Shown here: positions 1 to 11,895 of the stretch, piece after piece
How the letters are laid out: the number at the start of each line of letters is the position of its first letter
Position numbering within the stretch: position 1 is the first letter of the stretch
Source: Paramyrothecium sp. XJ0827
Lineage: Eukaryota; Ascomycota; Sordariomycetes; Hypocreales; Stachybotryaceae
Length of the DNA stretch: 64,000 bases
Direction: 5' to 3'
Assembly: GCA_020881915.1 (NCBI GenBank)
Contig: JAJFPB010000005.1
Location: forward strand, 1,674,001-1,738,000
Notes under the pieces: model-generated
Databases searched by the model: none
The model's input: the letters and a program-made list of their open reading frames with translations, nothing else
Told to the model about the DNA's origin: nothing
Program-made: the position numbers and the translations under genes

Positions 1-1805
1 CGACGTGGATGATCCAACAGGAATCTGAGCTCGTCCCAGAGGCCGGAATGCTTTGGAATGATGCATGAGGTAACCCAGATGATGAAACGCAACATTACCG
101 GGAAGCCCGTGTTGCCGATCAGAATAAAAAACCACATGATCATCAAAATATATTCCGATGTGTTGAATGAAATCATGCTGTCGGGAGTAAGAGTGAAACC
201 AAGGTCCATAAAGGCGGAATTGCTGGTGAAGAAGGCCCACCAGGTCCTTGAAACGTCGGAATCGTCCACGACAGCTCCATAACGTTGGCTGTGATGGATG
301 TACGGCAGAAGGAACGTAAATGCAAGGATCTGAAACCCCCAGAAGTATCCAAGAAGGACAAAGGCAAGAGTTCTTAAGGAGCGGTATTCGATACCACCCA
401 GCTCCTCGCGTTGTTCCAACGTCAAGCCGACAAAGTTCGAATTGCGACCCATGGTCGGTGTGTAACTTAGATAGGGCATGTCGTCGGTCTTGTCACGAGA
501 GATGGCGGATCTGAGTGTTTCGACGGTGCGAGATCTAACCTGGCGCAATCGCCCTGTCTCTGGTCCATCTTCATGTACTTTGTCTTGAGAGTGATTGAAT
601 ATTCGAGGTTTTCGGAACCTTAAGCTTTCCACTGTGGCGCCAGCGGCGTGGACGTCCTCTGACACTTCATGCTTTCTTCTAGGATCCGGCTCTGCAATTG
701 TGATGGCAGGTTGGCGACCGCGGGACAGCCCGGGGCTAGAAATTATTGGTTCCAAGCGCGAGTCCCTGGTTATCATTCGCGCAATAGTGTTCCCCTCCTC
801 GTCTCTATCATGGCTTGAGCCAAGGCGGGTTGGTCCGAGACCTCGCTCTGCATCTCGAGGGCCGGGAATGCGAAGGACCTCGTTGTCCTGGTTACGTTGG
901 CGTTCGAGGATCGCGATATGCTCGGCGTTGGATCGTGGTTGTGGGAATTTGGTGACCTCATCGTCGACACCATCGCTCCTCTTGACGGTGCTCGCAAATG
1001 TGATGGCAGTCTGGGTCGGCTGAGTTATGGGAACCTGCTCGGTCTGCATCGTCTTGTCCGCTTCGGTGGCATCTTCAAACATCTCATCCTTTGGACCCAG
1101 TTTCGGAGATTTGGACATGTCCTGAAGCGGTAGACCGTTGGCATATTCGTCTGCCACCGTTGTAATATCACTTTCGTCGCTATTGAGGGCGCTCTTTGGG
1201 TGCACTTCGGTGTGATCATCCAACAGAACGCCGTCGTTAGCGACCCTTGGAGCAACACCATTCCGAGGCAGAACGGTTATGTTGCGTCCGTTGACGCCCT
1301 GTTCCGCTTGACTTACTTCATTTCGAGCTTTGGACCTGGACTTGGAAAAGCTCATGCGCTTCTGCTTGGCATCCTTGACCCAGCCCTGAAAGCGTTTCTC
1401 GAACCAATACAATCGCAGGTAGACGACAGAGCCATGGAGAGTGATAGGACTAGAAAGCATGGCGAAGAGGTAAATCATTGTTTGCTGGAATGTATTTAGC
1501 TTGTTAACGTCGACAGGGTTCAAGCCAGCCTGCGTATTGGCGCCGCTAGCAAACATCAAGGCATCGATGTATGCCAACGAGTCCCTGCGTGAGGCATAGA
1601 TTGCGATTGAAGCTACAATCGTAGCGCTAATGATCCAAAAGTCTGCCAGAGGCTCAATTAGTTATGCAAGATCGGCGGTGATAGGGAGGATAGAGGGTTT
1701 CCCACAATGCGCCGAAATAAAGCTGAAGTGTGGTGTTTTGGACAGGAAGGCAGGCTTGATAGCCTTGAGCCCTCTCCATACATAACTACCAGCTTGCCGC
1801 AGCAT
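1..1805 (-). CDS. trk1: Trk1-type potassium transporter (5' part; C-terminus beyond left edge)
   Basis: High-affinity potassium uptake protein of the plasma membrane, Trk/Ktr family. Exon 1 runs 1706-1805 and exon 2 from 1642 to beyond base 1; the intron 1643-1705 has an atypical GTGGGA donor, a CTAAT branch point and a CAG acceptor. Joining them reads FISAHYFWIIS, the usual first membrane helix. The first pore loop (FASGANTQAGLNPVDVNKLN) follows, then helices to about residue 125, then a long charged Ser/Thr-rich cytoplasmic linker of roughly 290 residues (about 1390-540), as is typical of fungal Trk1. After it come the conserved GGIEYRSLRTL, TSNSAFMDLGFTLTP and NTGFPVMLRF segments. The start ATG at 1805 is the first in-frame ATG. 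The remaining pore repeats lie off the window, so activity cannot be judged. Confidence 0.93.
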
Positions 1806-4800
1806 TCTTTCAGGGTTCGAATTTTCGTAAAATTGGTAATGGAAGGATAATAGGGAATCAATCAACCTGTGGGTATGAACAAGAACCTATGCAAGGGCTT
1901 GTTCCACGGTTGAAACTGTTTTGGTTGAGGCGATATCGTCGTTCAACTGTGAGCCCGATACAAGGACACCACGATAGATGAGCGACGAAAATACATGGTT
2001 GACGGAAAGGGGGGAAAGTAAAGGGAATATGATGACAAGAGGTGACTCAGAAGCGCCGAAAGTCGTCTTGCATCAAGGAATAAGCAGGATGTTAAGAGGT
2101 TGCGTTGATTAGAGAAATTCCGAGTTGCCGAGTTTCGTCAAGATTGCATAGGTAGGAAGAGGCGGAAGAATTATATGACGGTAAGGAGGACCCAGGATGG
2201 CGAAAAAGGTGTTTCCGGAATGGGCCGAACAGAGCTCCCTTGCTCAAAACAATCAGGGCCAGGGTCAGGGTACGGGTACGGGTAGTCTCCTCGAGGTTAG
2301 GGAAAGGTAAGGTAAGGTAAGGAAACGCGAAGTGAGGTGAGCCGTAGTAAGATGGCCGGCCCCAGCAGCGACGGGGATGAGAAAGAGCTGTGCGCTTATC
2401 TGGCGAGCCCGATATCACGGCAGCCGGCTTGCAGAAACTGCGTGTAAGAGAGACGGGAAGGTGGTCGAATGGAATGTGAGACGGGTAGCACGTTGCCTGA
2501 TGTCTTGGCCAAGACTGCAGCTTTGCCTGGACAAGCCCACCTGGAGATTTCCTCCCGATAACCTCGATTCGGGTGCAGCCCTCCTGCGCCTGCACGAATG
2601 GGCGGCAGGGTCGAGAAGAAGATAGGAAAAGCCCTTGATGAGCAGGTTCGGCACTTCCTTGTCCCTGTGAGTGAGAGGAGTTGGATGGTGGTGACGACTG
2701 GGCCCGGTGGGAGGTAAAGAGAAAGATTTGGAGCTTGGCGAGCCACCTGCAGGACAGGGAGTCCAGGGGGTCCTGGGGGGGTGTGCGCGATGCGTGCGTC
2801 TGTTGTGGTGGGGAGGAGGATGTTTTCGTCAGAGAAAGATGGCTTGGCTTTTTTTCTTCTGGCGCTTTTGGCTTCGACAAGCAGAGTGGCAGTGAACGAT
2901 GGCAAAGACTAGAACGAGCGGAAACAGGCGGTTGTGGGGCTGCAAGGACAAGTTGCCCCAGTAGCGCCCAGAGAGGAGTGAGGACCAGGCTTAGTGGGAG
3001 CAACTGCAGCGACCTGTGCGATCTGGCAGGCGGCCACAGGTGTTGGCTGTTAGCGGTCCAGGTACTGTCGCAGGGCCCGATACCGACCAGATCCTAGCGC
3101 GGCCGTACCCAGCACCAGTTGCCGACGGGGTGGGCCCCTAATAACAGAGTTATGGACCACCCGAAGTCCGATGGCCTGGGAAAGACACCGGCTAACTCAT
3201 CCGGTGCACCCTGGGATGGGCAACAAACCAAAGGTCATACGCCCCCCCCGTTTTCCTTGCACATAATGGTAGCATAATCTGGGACAGTGAAAACTTGGCG
3301 AGGTTAAGGTAGGTACTTCATCAAAGTGGCTGGGCTTTGCAATTTGCCATCACGCTCGCCTCAACTCGCAACAGGCAGCAAAGCAGATGTTGTGCGAGGC
3401 GCTGGATACCCTCGCCGCGTATGCCCAAAATAAAATCCCCAACCGTCACCGTCCAATCCATGTCTTGCATTGGACTGGTCCAGACCACTGCGGTGTCTGG
3501 GCAATGAGAAACAAAGGCCTGGGCCGTTGCGGCACCACGGCGAGGCAGGTCGGTTATCTGGGCGCGGATAATTCTTTCCATTCGTATTCCACCATCTCCT
3601 GCTGTGCCGTCGTGTTGGATGCGCACGACATAAATCCGCCGTGAATCACGGACAGTGACGTGCAACGTACCTTGGAGGCATGCAACACAAATTTGGTGTG
3701 GAGCTGCAGGCGTAAAATGCAGATGCAGTAACATCAAATGCATGCGCCCTCACCCGCAGGCAAGCCGCTTCCAAATGCACGCTGCTACGGCACCCTACGG
3801 CACTACTGTGTCGAATGTGCGCTTGCTGGTTGGTTGCAGTCCACTCCCCCCACTAGAGCCGTTGGCTGCCTCCCAGATTTTAACCACTAGTTGGCCACTA
3901 CGCCATCATCCGAGGTTATACTCTAGCACCCATTGATTCGACGATGAGGTCACCTTCTTTGAGGATAGATCGAGCAAGTAAGTGATCTGATCTGATCTGA
4001 CCTGAAGCGCCCAAGGACGTTGTTAGGCATTATACCATACCTGACCCAATTCTCCACGCCAGAGGCAGTCTATGTCGAACCATTCACCGATCTCATTTCC
4101 TAACGAGACAACCTGGTGTTGCAAGCCAACGAAGCAAGGCATGCATGCCATAAGCCATTGTGGTCTAGCTCATAGGGAACAGCGAGTGCTGAGCCAAAGT
4201 GTGTGTCGATACCTTTCACAACGAGGGATTTGCATCTGCCGCCTCCTGCAGTCTACTTCTCATCGGCTCCTCTCACCCGATCCCGTTGATATCAATCCCT
4301 GGACACCGTGACACGCGGTCAGCATCGTGTAGCCAACACAGCAACATGGCATCTTGCATCATCAGCATCGTCGTGACTACACCGCAATCCCTCACCGTAA
4401 TTCCGTGCCAGCCGCTTTTGGTTATCAGTGCTCGACGGCCTGCCAAGGGACCCCTTGAGCTTTTTCGGGGAGTGGCCGGGGAATATTCCTGTACGCCTCT
4501 TGTCTGAGGCTCCGCTGCACGTAGGGCAGCGGTGAGACACAGTGTCTCCCATGTGTCGCGTCCACCCCCTGTTGCGATTCGTTGAACCACGCTACCGCAA
4601 TCTCGGATTGCTGTTTCTGCATTTACACATACCGGGACGGCTGCTGTGTCCTTCAGTCGCGGTTCCGAGGTGAGGGCGGCTTGGCCGAGATCTTGACCCT
4701 CTGGGCCGCGTATACCAACCTTGGCATGCACCAACTGCGTCAGAGATTGTGACTTTTGTGCCTCAATTTGTTGGCAATTATCTTTCGTCGATGCGTCTAT

Positions 4801-4988
4801 CAGTGAGCATCGTCATATGTAATGTACATGCATTCAAATGCTGCTCGAATCCCCAATCGGTGATTTACCGTCCTGTCAAACGCTAACCAATGCAAATCGC
4901 TGTACCCAATTTCTATCGCACAAAGACCTGTCCCACAAGTCTTGCCGCCCCAGAACCATCGACAAGACATGTTGCTGTGCTTATCCGG
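1806..4988. other. Intergenic, upstream of trk1 and 3' of ssl2; no gene seen
   Basis: About 3.2 kb. Several open stretches exist but none shows family similarity or splice-joined coding, and most begin without ATG. It holds the AGGTA direct repeats at 2304-2322, a C8 run near 3242, TTAAGGTAGGTAC at 3304-3316 and short GATCT repeats near 3990. The part next to 1805 is the likely trk1 promoter and leader. Confidence 0.6.
2304..2322. repeat. Short (AGGTA)n-type direct repeat
   Basis: Three to four tandem AGGTA units, about 500 bases upstream of the trk1 start. The same core recurs in other upstream regions of the window (see findings). Confidence 0.7.
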
Positions 4989-7496
4989 CTAACCGGCAGC
5001 TGCACGCCTGGCGTTCTCCCTCCCGATCTTCTTGAAGAAGGAATGGCTCTCCTTCTTGCCCTTGCCCTTTCTGAGAGTCTGGTTGAGTCTCTTGTTTTGC
5101 TCAATATACGCCATGTCTTGGCCGCCGCTGAGCTCGCCAAGCGTGCCTGCTGTTCGCCGAGCGGCCCCCTTCTTCTTCCTGCGGCCCATCGTTCCGCTGT
5201 GGAAGAGATCGTCTGTGATATCCTCGTCCTCCATACTCTCATTGTCCACCAGCACCTTTTGCAAAAGTTCGCGACGTTCAGCAGCCGTTGCAAAGGCTAG
5301 ACCTGGCGTTTTCTCAATGTTCGCCAGTTGGGTAATGACTTTAAAGGCGTAGCCCTGATCGACAAGGAATGCCTGCCGCTTGGATGAGAAATACATCTCC
5401 TGAGTATCTTTGGATACTAGCGAGTAGAAGAAGGCATTGAAGCCCTCGTCATTACGGCGCTTGGCTCGTAGAATGCGCCCCAGTCTCTGAGCTTCTTGAC
5501 GTCGCGAACCGTAGTGTGACGAAATTTGGATGAGACAGGTTGCTTCTGGAAGGTCCAACGAGGTGTCACCAATCTTGGAAAGGAACAGGGTGTTCACGTT
5601 CGGGTTGTGTTGGAAATTCTCCAAAACTTGCAGTCGCTCAGCCTGGCCCGTACTACCGTAGATGAACGCCTTGCCCAGCTTTAGCGCATATGCCTTCAAG
5701 GCATACACGTTATCCGAGAACACAATGATCTTGTCACCTCTTGACTCGTGGTAGTTGATCAAGTACTGACACGCCTGAAACTTCCGGGGGTTCATAATGT
5801 ATAGAAGGTTCTTCTTGCGAGACGGTGCGCGGAGGTATTCATCATAGAACTCGGTAGGCATCGGGCACCACACCTCGGCACACTGAACGCGTGCTATGTG
5901 CCCTTGTTTTGAGAGTTCCATCCAGTTGGCTTCGAAGAGTTTGGGGCCGATGAGGAAGTTGAGATCGGAAATTTTGTCGTCCTCTCGAAGAAGGGTGGCG
6001 GTAAGTCCTAGTTTCGAATGTGTTTTTATGGACGATGTTACCTTTCGGAAGATATTGGCCGGAACAACGTGGACCTCATCCAGAAGCATCAATCCCCATT
6101 CGCGTCCAGTAAGGAACTTCATCATCTTTTCCGCATCATAAGACCTGGCTCTCGATTGGGTGACCATGGAATATGTCGTGACGATGATACCAGTGCTACC
6201 AGTGAAGACGTTGCCTTTGGAATCAGATGTGAAGGCCACAATGTCGTCGGGATTGATGTTGGACCACTTTAAGAATTCGTTTCTCCACTGCACAACCGAC
6301 ATGGAGCTGGTGCACAAGACAATGACGCCTTTCTTGATGGTGCAAGCAGCTGTGATGCCAACCAGAGTCTTGCCTGCTCCGCATGGCAGGACAATGAGTC
6401 CACTTTTGGCTCGACCATTACCGAACATCTTGCTGAGACTCTTTTCCTGGTAAGGACGAATCTGCGTTCCGGGCTTAAGGTCGATATCCAGGTTCGGGTT
6501 AACCTCATCCCGTCTGAAGTCATATTCCTCCAAGACGGGATAGCCGAGATTCAAGCATTCCTTCTGGACGGTTTCCACATCCTTATCTGCAATCTCGAAC
6601 GAGTGTGTGATTTCCTGATCTTCGTCATCCTCCTCGTTTAGAGTCGCGAAGACATCGCCCTCCTGGATCGGTTGTCCTTCCTGGCCTTGCTCCGTCGAGC
6701 TCTTCTGCAGGCCGTTCGCCTGCTTCACGCCTGCAGCGTTTTTCGTCCCAGGAATAACGAGTCCGCCGATTTTGGGGGCGGCAGAAGTGGTGATCTCGTC
6801 GGAACCCTCAGTGCCTTGCACGCGGAGCGGTCCGATTTTAGGATTCTTGAGCAGTGTCTGTAACATGTTCGGGTCGGGACTTTCCACGTAGTACTTGGTA
6901 TTCTTCAGCACGAGCTTGACCTTGCCATAACTCTGGGTACAGTTCGTAATGAATGCGCGTATTTCATCGGGCAAAGGTGTTTTCAGAAATCGCTCTAATG
7001 TATTGATGATATCATGGGGTGAAAGTCCGACGGAGACGGCAGCGTAAAGACTATGTGTCGTAAGGGCGTACTCGTGCATGAACGTCGGTCTGGACAGTGG
7101 CTCGGCGATGGTAATCAGGAAGTCCTGGGCCTGCTCCGCAAGCGGGTTGAAACTCTCCAAGATGATTCTTCCCTTCTGCGGATCGATCCAGAGTGGTCGG
7201 TTGTGATGATCTTTCTTCAGATCCAGGTACGAAAAGTCATGGTCACCGAAAATGTGCGGGAGAGGCTCCCGAATGACGTGTCTCTTTTGATATCGATCCA
7301 GCGAGAAGAGGTCTATGTTCTTGTCGATGTCCCGTTCGAGGACTTCATCGATCGGCTCTTCCTCTTCCGCTGCCTCTACCTCGTCATTGCTGTCGATGCT
7401 GCGCGGCGTGGCGGCACCTGGTGTCGACAAGCGTGAGGACCTGCCTGCCTTGACTCCTCCCTTTGCGGTATCACCGGCCTTCCTCTTTGGCGGCAT
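4989..7496 (-). CDS. ssl2: TFIIH DNA helicase/translocase XPB (Ssl2/Rad25)
   Basis: ATP-dependent 3'-5' DNA translocase of TFIIH, which opens promoters for RNA polymerase II and acts in nucleotide excision repair in the nucleus. Single exon, 835 aa, close to the yeast length. Start is the ATG at 7496 (MPPKRKAG), after which the basic/acidic N-terminus is typical; the open frame upstream has no better ATG. An N-terminal XPB domain (about 75-230) precedes helicase domain 1 with Walker A CGAGKT (about 372-377), DEVH box (about 473-476), TAT motif III (about 500) and the RED motif (about 504-506). Helicase domain 2 carries motif [10 protein letters not shown] (about 670-677). The basic C-terminal tail ends in [16 protein letters not shown]. 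All key residues are present. It is divergent from the CHY zinc-finger gene. Confidence 0.98.
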   Translation of the reverse strand: MPPKRKAGDTAKGGVKAGRSSRLSTPGAATPRSIDSNDEVEAAEEEEPIDEVLERDIDKNIDLFSLDRYQKRHVIREPLPHIFGDHDFSYLDLKKDHHNRPLWIDPQKGRIILESFNPLAEQAQDFLITIAEPLSRPTFMHEYALTTHSLYAAVSVGLSPHDIINTLERFLKTPLPDEIRAFITNCTQSYGKVKLVLKNTKYYVESPDPNMLQTLLKNPKIGPLRVQGTEGSDEITTSAAPKIGGLVIPGTKNAAGVKQANGLQKSSTEQGQEGQPIQEGDVFATLNEEDDEDQEITHSFEIADKDVETVQKECLNLGYPVLEEYDFRRDEVNPNLDIDLKPGTQIRPYQEKSLSKMFGNGRAKSGLIVLPCGAGKTLVGITAACTIKKGVIVLCTSSMSVVQWRNEFLKWSNINPDDIVAFTSDSKGNVFTGSTGIIVTTYSMVTQSRARSYDAEKMMKFLTGREWGLMLLDEVHVVPANIFRKVTSSIKTHSKLGLTATLLREDDKISDLNFLIGPKLFEANWMELSKQGHIARVQCAEVWCPMPTEFYDEYLRAPSRKKNLLYIMNPRKFQACQYLINYHESRGDKIIVFSDNVYALKAYALKLGKAFIYGSTGQAERLQVLENFQHNPNVNTLFLSKIGDTSLDLPEATCLIQISSHYGSRRQEAQRLGRILRAKRRNDEGFNAFFYSLVSKDTQEMYFSSKRQAFLVDQGYAFKVITQLANIEKTPGLAFATAAERRELLQKVLVDNESMEDEDITDDLFHSGTMGRRKKKGAARRTAGTLGELSGGQDMAYIEQNKRLNQTLRKGKGKKESHSFFKKIGRENARRAAAG

Positions 7497-7926
7497 CTTG
7501 AGACTATCTATGGTAATTTGCTCAAGGTGCAGTCGCCGCAGGTGGTTGAAGCGGAAAGGCACTCGAGGATGTCTTCGGCGACTCGAGGATCGAATTCTAG
7601 GCTGCCAGCTACAGTAGTGACTAAGCACACGCCACCCTCGGAATAAATTCCACTAAAGATGCCTTGACGGACCAGATGTACGTAGGTACTTCGTGACGGC
7701 GCAAGCCTCGCAGGCAGGCTTGGGTCACCCACCGTACGGCTTTCAGTGGTATTGCACTGTACGTGAAGCCAAACACCCCGCCATGCTTCGCCCAGAGGTA
7801 CCGCATTTTGTGTACTTCGAAAGCAACGCCAAAATATTGGAAGAATTTCTAAGCCGGCTCTCGGATTCGGTACCAACGCCAATCTGATCCCTTTGAAACG
7901 CTGAGCCTGCGGTTGTACAGAGAACC
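7497..7926. promoter_or_regulatory. Shared divergent promoter, ssl2 / CHY zinc-finger gene
   Basis: 430 bases separate the two start codons, so both leaders and promoters must fit here. It contains GTAGGTAC at about 7682, one of the GGTA-core motifs frequent upstream of genes in this window. No clear TATA box. Confidence 0.6.
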
Positions 7927-8415
7927 ATGTGGTGAGCAGCAGCATTAACCGGAGCTACTTCTTGACGGACGAGATACTCATTGTTATACAGTAAACACAT
8001 CCTCAACGCACAGGTCGCCATCCGTTCGCCATGCTGTATGTGCAGGTTCCCCTGACGCGTTGGTGAGCATCTTTCAATCTAACAGGACCGTGCAGGCCGG
8101 AAATGGTTTGACTGTGCAGAATGTCACAAGGAGCAGGAGTCGCATCCTCTTCTACAGTCTATGGAAATGGTCTTCGCCTGCAAGAAGTGCAAGAAGTGCT
8201 TCCGCAAAGACGGATCAGAATTCGAAGAAAGCGACGAATACTGCCCTCACTGCGACAACCACTTTGTTATCGATGCCAAGACGCCGAACGCTGCTCTGTC
8301 TATCGAGGGCGACGATATCCGAATGAACAGCAAAATGCTGAAGGATGAGCGAGTGAAGAACGACATGAAGCGGTCGATATTCGACCCTACAGAAGAGGCC
8401 GACAAGCTTGGTTAA
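7927..8415 (+). CDS. CHY-type zinc-finger protein (small, Hot13-like)
   Basis: 122 aa, built from three exons: 7927-7931 (ATGTG only), 7992-8035 and 8096-8415. Introns are 60 bases each with GTGAGC/CAG and GTATGT/CAG borders. The spliced protein begins MCKHILNAQVAIRSPCCRKW and contains regularly spaced zinc ligands: C2, H4, C17, C18, the CAECH knuckle, the CKKCKKC cluster and YCPHCDNHF. This is the CHY zinc-finger pattern; its best-known fungal member, Hot13, helps recycle Tim proteins in the mitochondrial intermembrane space, but this protein may differ in role. The C-terminal part after the fingers is charged and ends DPTEEADKLG. A gene finder that needs a longer first exon would start it wrongly at the internal ATG at 8161 and lose half the ligands. 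Confidence 0.88.
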
Positions 8416-8599
8416 GGAGGGAGAGAGAACATTTCCGGGAAAGTATGGCGTTGCAGGTGTAAATCGACTGGTGTCCTGAGGACTAGACATGAAGCAATGA
8501 CAGTTTGCATTTCTGGCATTAAATGTATTCATACAGAGGCATTGTGCTCTGAACGCAGAGAGTGATGCCGTTCCTCTAAGATACCCAACTCAAGCCCCC

Positions 8600-9627
8600 T
8601 TATTCAGCAGCTGAGTCCTCCGGCCCCCGTGTCAGGATTGAGGTATTGCCCGCGCCTGGCGTCCGCCCGGTCTTCTTCTTCGCTGCCTCCTCTTGCTTCT
8701 CCTGTTCGATTTCCTTGACGTAGCCTTCGATTTCCTCTGTTGGCAGGATCTCCATAGCCGCTCCGGGGGCCATGAGAGCAATCTCGATATTCTTTGCTCC
8801 AGTCTGGACGACCTCGAGAAGTGACTTGATCGCTAGCCGGATCGTAGCCTCGCGGTCCATGTCCTCCTTGTAGTTTCGCTCCAGGAACTCTCGAACCGTC
8901 TTGCTGGATCGTCCGATAGCGTTCGCCTTCCTGTAGGGACCCTGTCAGCGCTCCATCTATGGAATAGCAATAAGCTAAAAGGGCAGTGCATACCATGCGG
9001 AGTAGATACCAGACGGCTCCGTCTGATAGAGCCTAGGCACCTTGCTGCCGTTATCGAATCCAACAACCAAGGTGCTGATGCCAAAGGGGCGCACACCACC
9101 AGCTTGGGTGTAGCGCTGCTGCACACCAGCCACATACTTTGTGATGTAATCAATCGTGACGGGGTCTTCCACCGACAAACGATGGGATTGGGCTTCTAAT
9201 CGTGCCTTGTCAACCAGGATTCTGGCGTCAGCGTTGAGGCCAGCAAAGGCCAGAGCGACATGGGTATCGAGGAGTTGGATCTTGGAGGGCGTAATTCGTG
9301 TATCCTGGAGTTTCATAGCTGATCGCTTCTCGCATCCAAGCACGACGACGTCTTTGCCCTTCACTCCGACCGCGCAGGTTCCTAACGATATCCGTCAGTT
9401 CCCACCAATCATTGGCATGTCTCGTGAACCCACCTCTCTTCACTGCCTCTCCGGCATATTCAACCTGAAAGACGTGTCCATCGGGACTAGAATGGGATTA
9501 GAACTGAGCGTTTCAGGGCGGTGTCGTCAATCACAAACCTGAAGACTGCAATAGAACGTCAGCGAACATCATGGGACTAGATTGTGTATGACTTACCAGA
9601 GAGCGCTCGGTCGTATCCGGACGCCAT
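8600..9627 (-). CDS. pre6: 20S proteasome subunit alpha-4 (PSMA7/Pre6)
   Basis: Structural alpha-ring subunit of the 20S proteasome (nucleus and cytosol). Five exons: 9597-9627, 9539-9545 (7 bases), 9434-9486, 8994-9381 and 8600-8930, giving 269 aa. The spliced N-terminus reads [20 protein letters not shown], then [12 protein letters not shown], the alpha-subunit signature with the YDR gating motif. The body ([33 protein letters not shown]) matches the alpha-4 group, and the acidic/lysine-rich tail ([15 protein letters not shown]) is typical of it. The length slightly exceeds yeast Pre6 because of the C-terminal extension. It converges with the CHY gene, with 184 bases between stop codons. 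Confidence 0.97.
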
Positions 9628-10258
9628 GTTGTATGATTTGCAGAAATGAGACTGGAGATAAAAAGGGTGACAGCGGTTGTTTGTGTGGCACTCCAAGTCG
9701 TGATGCTCTGGTGGAAGGGCGGTTGCTTTGGCGCGCGATCTACGGAATCAGGCAAGGTAAAGTAGCTGCGGGAGCTTCGTCAGAACTGGCAGCCTACCTT
9801 ACCCAAGGTACTTGCCCACTATGCACCACTACCGCAGCTTAGCCACAAGGCTGTGGCTCAAGCTTGCGCATTGATGGCCGGAGAATCATAAAGGCGATCC
9901 GATGTACAGTGTCAACATTCACAATTAACTGTACATCACCTCCCGTGTAAGTTCCTTGTCCAATAATCAACTGTTTTGCCATTCACCATCACCTCAAATT
10001 GTCATTGAGAAGGACCATCGTTCTAAGTGGATATTGCCATTCGCCCTGCAATTGGCAGATTCATTTATTCTAACTAAAGGTCTAATCGTTCACTCAACAG
10101 GTATCGATAAGCTATACACGAAACCGCTGATGTACCCGCCTCAGCAAGCTCCCTCAAGTTTCTACAAAATCAGCTTTCAGAGCAGCCCGCTGCCCTGTAC
10201 ATATGGCCAATTACATATCGTTCCATGCCAAGATTTGCTCAAACCACATGCCTCTCAT
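9628..10258. other. Intergenic: pre6 promoter and 3' region of the TF gene
   Basis: No gene seen. Contains CCTACCTTACCCAAGGTAC at about 9793-9811 and, at about 9834-9850, a 7-base inverted repeat (AGCCACA/TGTGGCT). The proximal part should be the pre6 promoter; I found no exact Rpn4 box. Confidence 0.55.
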
Positions 10259-11895
10259 TCATGACCTGGCCAGCTCTAGCCAGCGCTGACCCTGCATGGC
10301 ATTGGCGATTTGCTGTCCTCTAGCTACCAAACGGTCTTTGAATGCTTCCAGCCACACCATCTCCAAAAGGCCGTATTGAGATAATGCATTGATTTCCTTA
10401 TAGTAGTCAAGTGCCACCGTCATTGGGGCCAGCAGTATGTCTGGTTGGGCCATGTTGTCCAGGACGTAATCGAGACCCCGGCAGATGTCGGCAGCAAATT
10501 CCCGGCTATGCTGGTATTGAGTCTCGTCGATTTGCAGGTTTGCTGGCACGTTAGGCCACACATCTGGATATGCGTCTACCACTTGCTGGAAAATGGCACG
10601 GTTCAGGCTGACGATGCATTGTTGAAATAGAAGTTGGGACATCCAGTAATACAGGAACATAAGGCCTGTGACGCTGTCCCTGAAGATGTATGTATTTGAG
10701 AATGGTATTGCCGTTCCAGGACTGGTCACCTCTTCCGTCCAATATGGCAAGGGCCGGAACTCAGAGGATCCAATCGACTGCTCTAACCATGCGTGGAACT
10801 GCCGTTCAAGAGCCAAGCAGTGGTGCAGAAGCTCCATGGCATCCGCTCGTCGCGCGAGGGTGGGCTGAGTAGGGAGAAGGCGATCGGTTCGAGCGAATAT
10901 CGACGGCAAAAAGAGCATGAGATCGAATAGTTGATCAAGCAATGACTTCGGATGGAGCTCCCACGGCACGGTTGTCCACTCCGGACTGGCGAGAAAGGTT
11001 TCGCGGCGGCTTAGGAGAGCGACGCTCAGCTAAGGTTGTCAGCATCAGAAACAAGTCAAGCTTGCGCGTGGTTTGGACTTACAGCCATCGGGCGATAAAT
11101 TCGAACAAAGTAATAGTGGTCTGGAAAGGAACTGAAATGTCGAGGCCCCAGTTGATATACCATGTTCGTCTGCTCTGGCCCAGGGTTCCAACTGGAGGAG
11201 CTCGATTCGGCAGTCGATGCACTATGCTAAGGGATTGTCAGTTATGATAACAAGGATTATTCCAAGGGGGGCACAAACTTCGAATAAGAATGCACAGTAG
11301 CTCGCGCCGGTCTTACGACTCCCCTCTTCTGCGCTCGCGAGACAAAGAAAGCAGCGAGACTCTGCATCGTAAGCGTGGTCGCTCACCAATGGGCGTACGG
11401 CAGCGGGCGAGTACGCAGGAAGCTGGAGCTTGAAACCAGCAGAGCTACTCCCGCCTCCAGTGCTATGGGTAGCGATTTCTGTCATGTTCATCTGCAGTGC
11501 CGTAACCAGCGCCTGGCAATCGATACTGCTACCGCTGTTGGTGAGGGAAACATAAGTATCCCAGGCTGAAGTGAGAGGAAGTGACGGCGAGATCTCGAAA
11601 TCTCTGTCTTCGCTCCCTGACGACCGATCCTTCTGTTGCGACCCCCCAGTCTTCTTTGGATGCGAGGCGACGCGTCCTTTCGTCTCGAGTGTTCCGGTGA
11701 TGAAGACGCGCTGCCGTTCGTAACCCTCACATTGTCTTCCGCTTGTAAGACACTTCTGGCAGTAAGGGCGCTCGTTGGTGCACTACAGAACTGTCAACGA
11801 GGAAATGGGATCGAACCCAGATCGGCACTACAAACCTTAACCCTTCTTCTTCGACAGGTCTCGCAACCTTTGTATTTTCCAGGAACGCCAACCAT
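10259..11895 (-). CDS. Zn2Cys6 fungal-specific transcription factor
   Basis: Probable sequence-specific nuclear regulator, 492 aa, target unknown. Four exons: 11836-11895, 11279-11782, 11083-11226 and 10259-11029; introns are 52, 52 and 53 bases, all phase 0. Intron 1 splits the zinc cluster between Lys20 and Cys21: CETCRRRRVK joins CTNERPYCQKCLTSGRQC, giving the canonical C-X2-C-X6-C-X6-C-X2-C-X6-C. A basic linker (TKGRVASHPKKTGG) follows, then a Ser-rich region and the middle-homology/fungal TF domain, with YFVRIYRPMALSVALLSRRE and PWELHPKSLLDQLFDL on either side of intron 3 and a helical C-terminus. There is no biosynthetic or catabolic cluster beside it, so the context does not predict the pathway it controls. 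Confidence 0.88.

Noticed and set aside
2092..3003. 303-codon open frame on the minus strand
   Set aside because: It begins at a TTG, is Pro/Ser/Leu-rich low complexity, overlaps other open frames and has no domain; it lies in the trk1 upstream region.
3321..3743. 140-codon open frame on the minus strand
   Set aside because: No domain, no splice-supported continuation, overlapped by frames on the other strand.
4273..4734. 153-codon open frame on the minus strand
   Set aside because: Non-ATG start and no recognisable content.
11805..11825. GGGTTCGATCCC, a tRNA B-box-like sequence (minus strand)
   Set aside because: It lies within a 52-base intron of the Zn2Cys6 gene and has no A box or acceptor stem.
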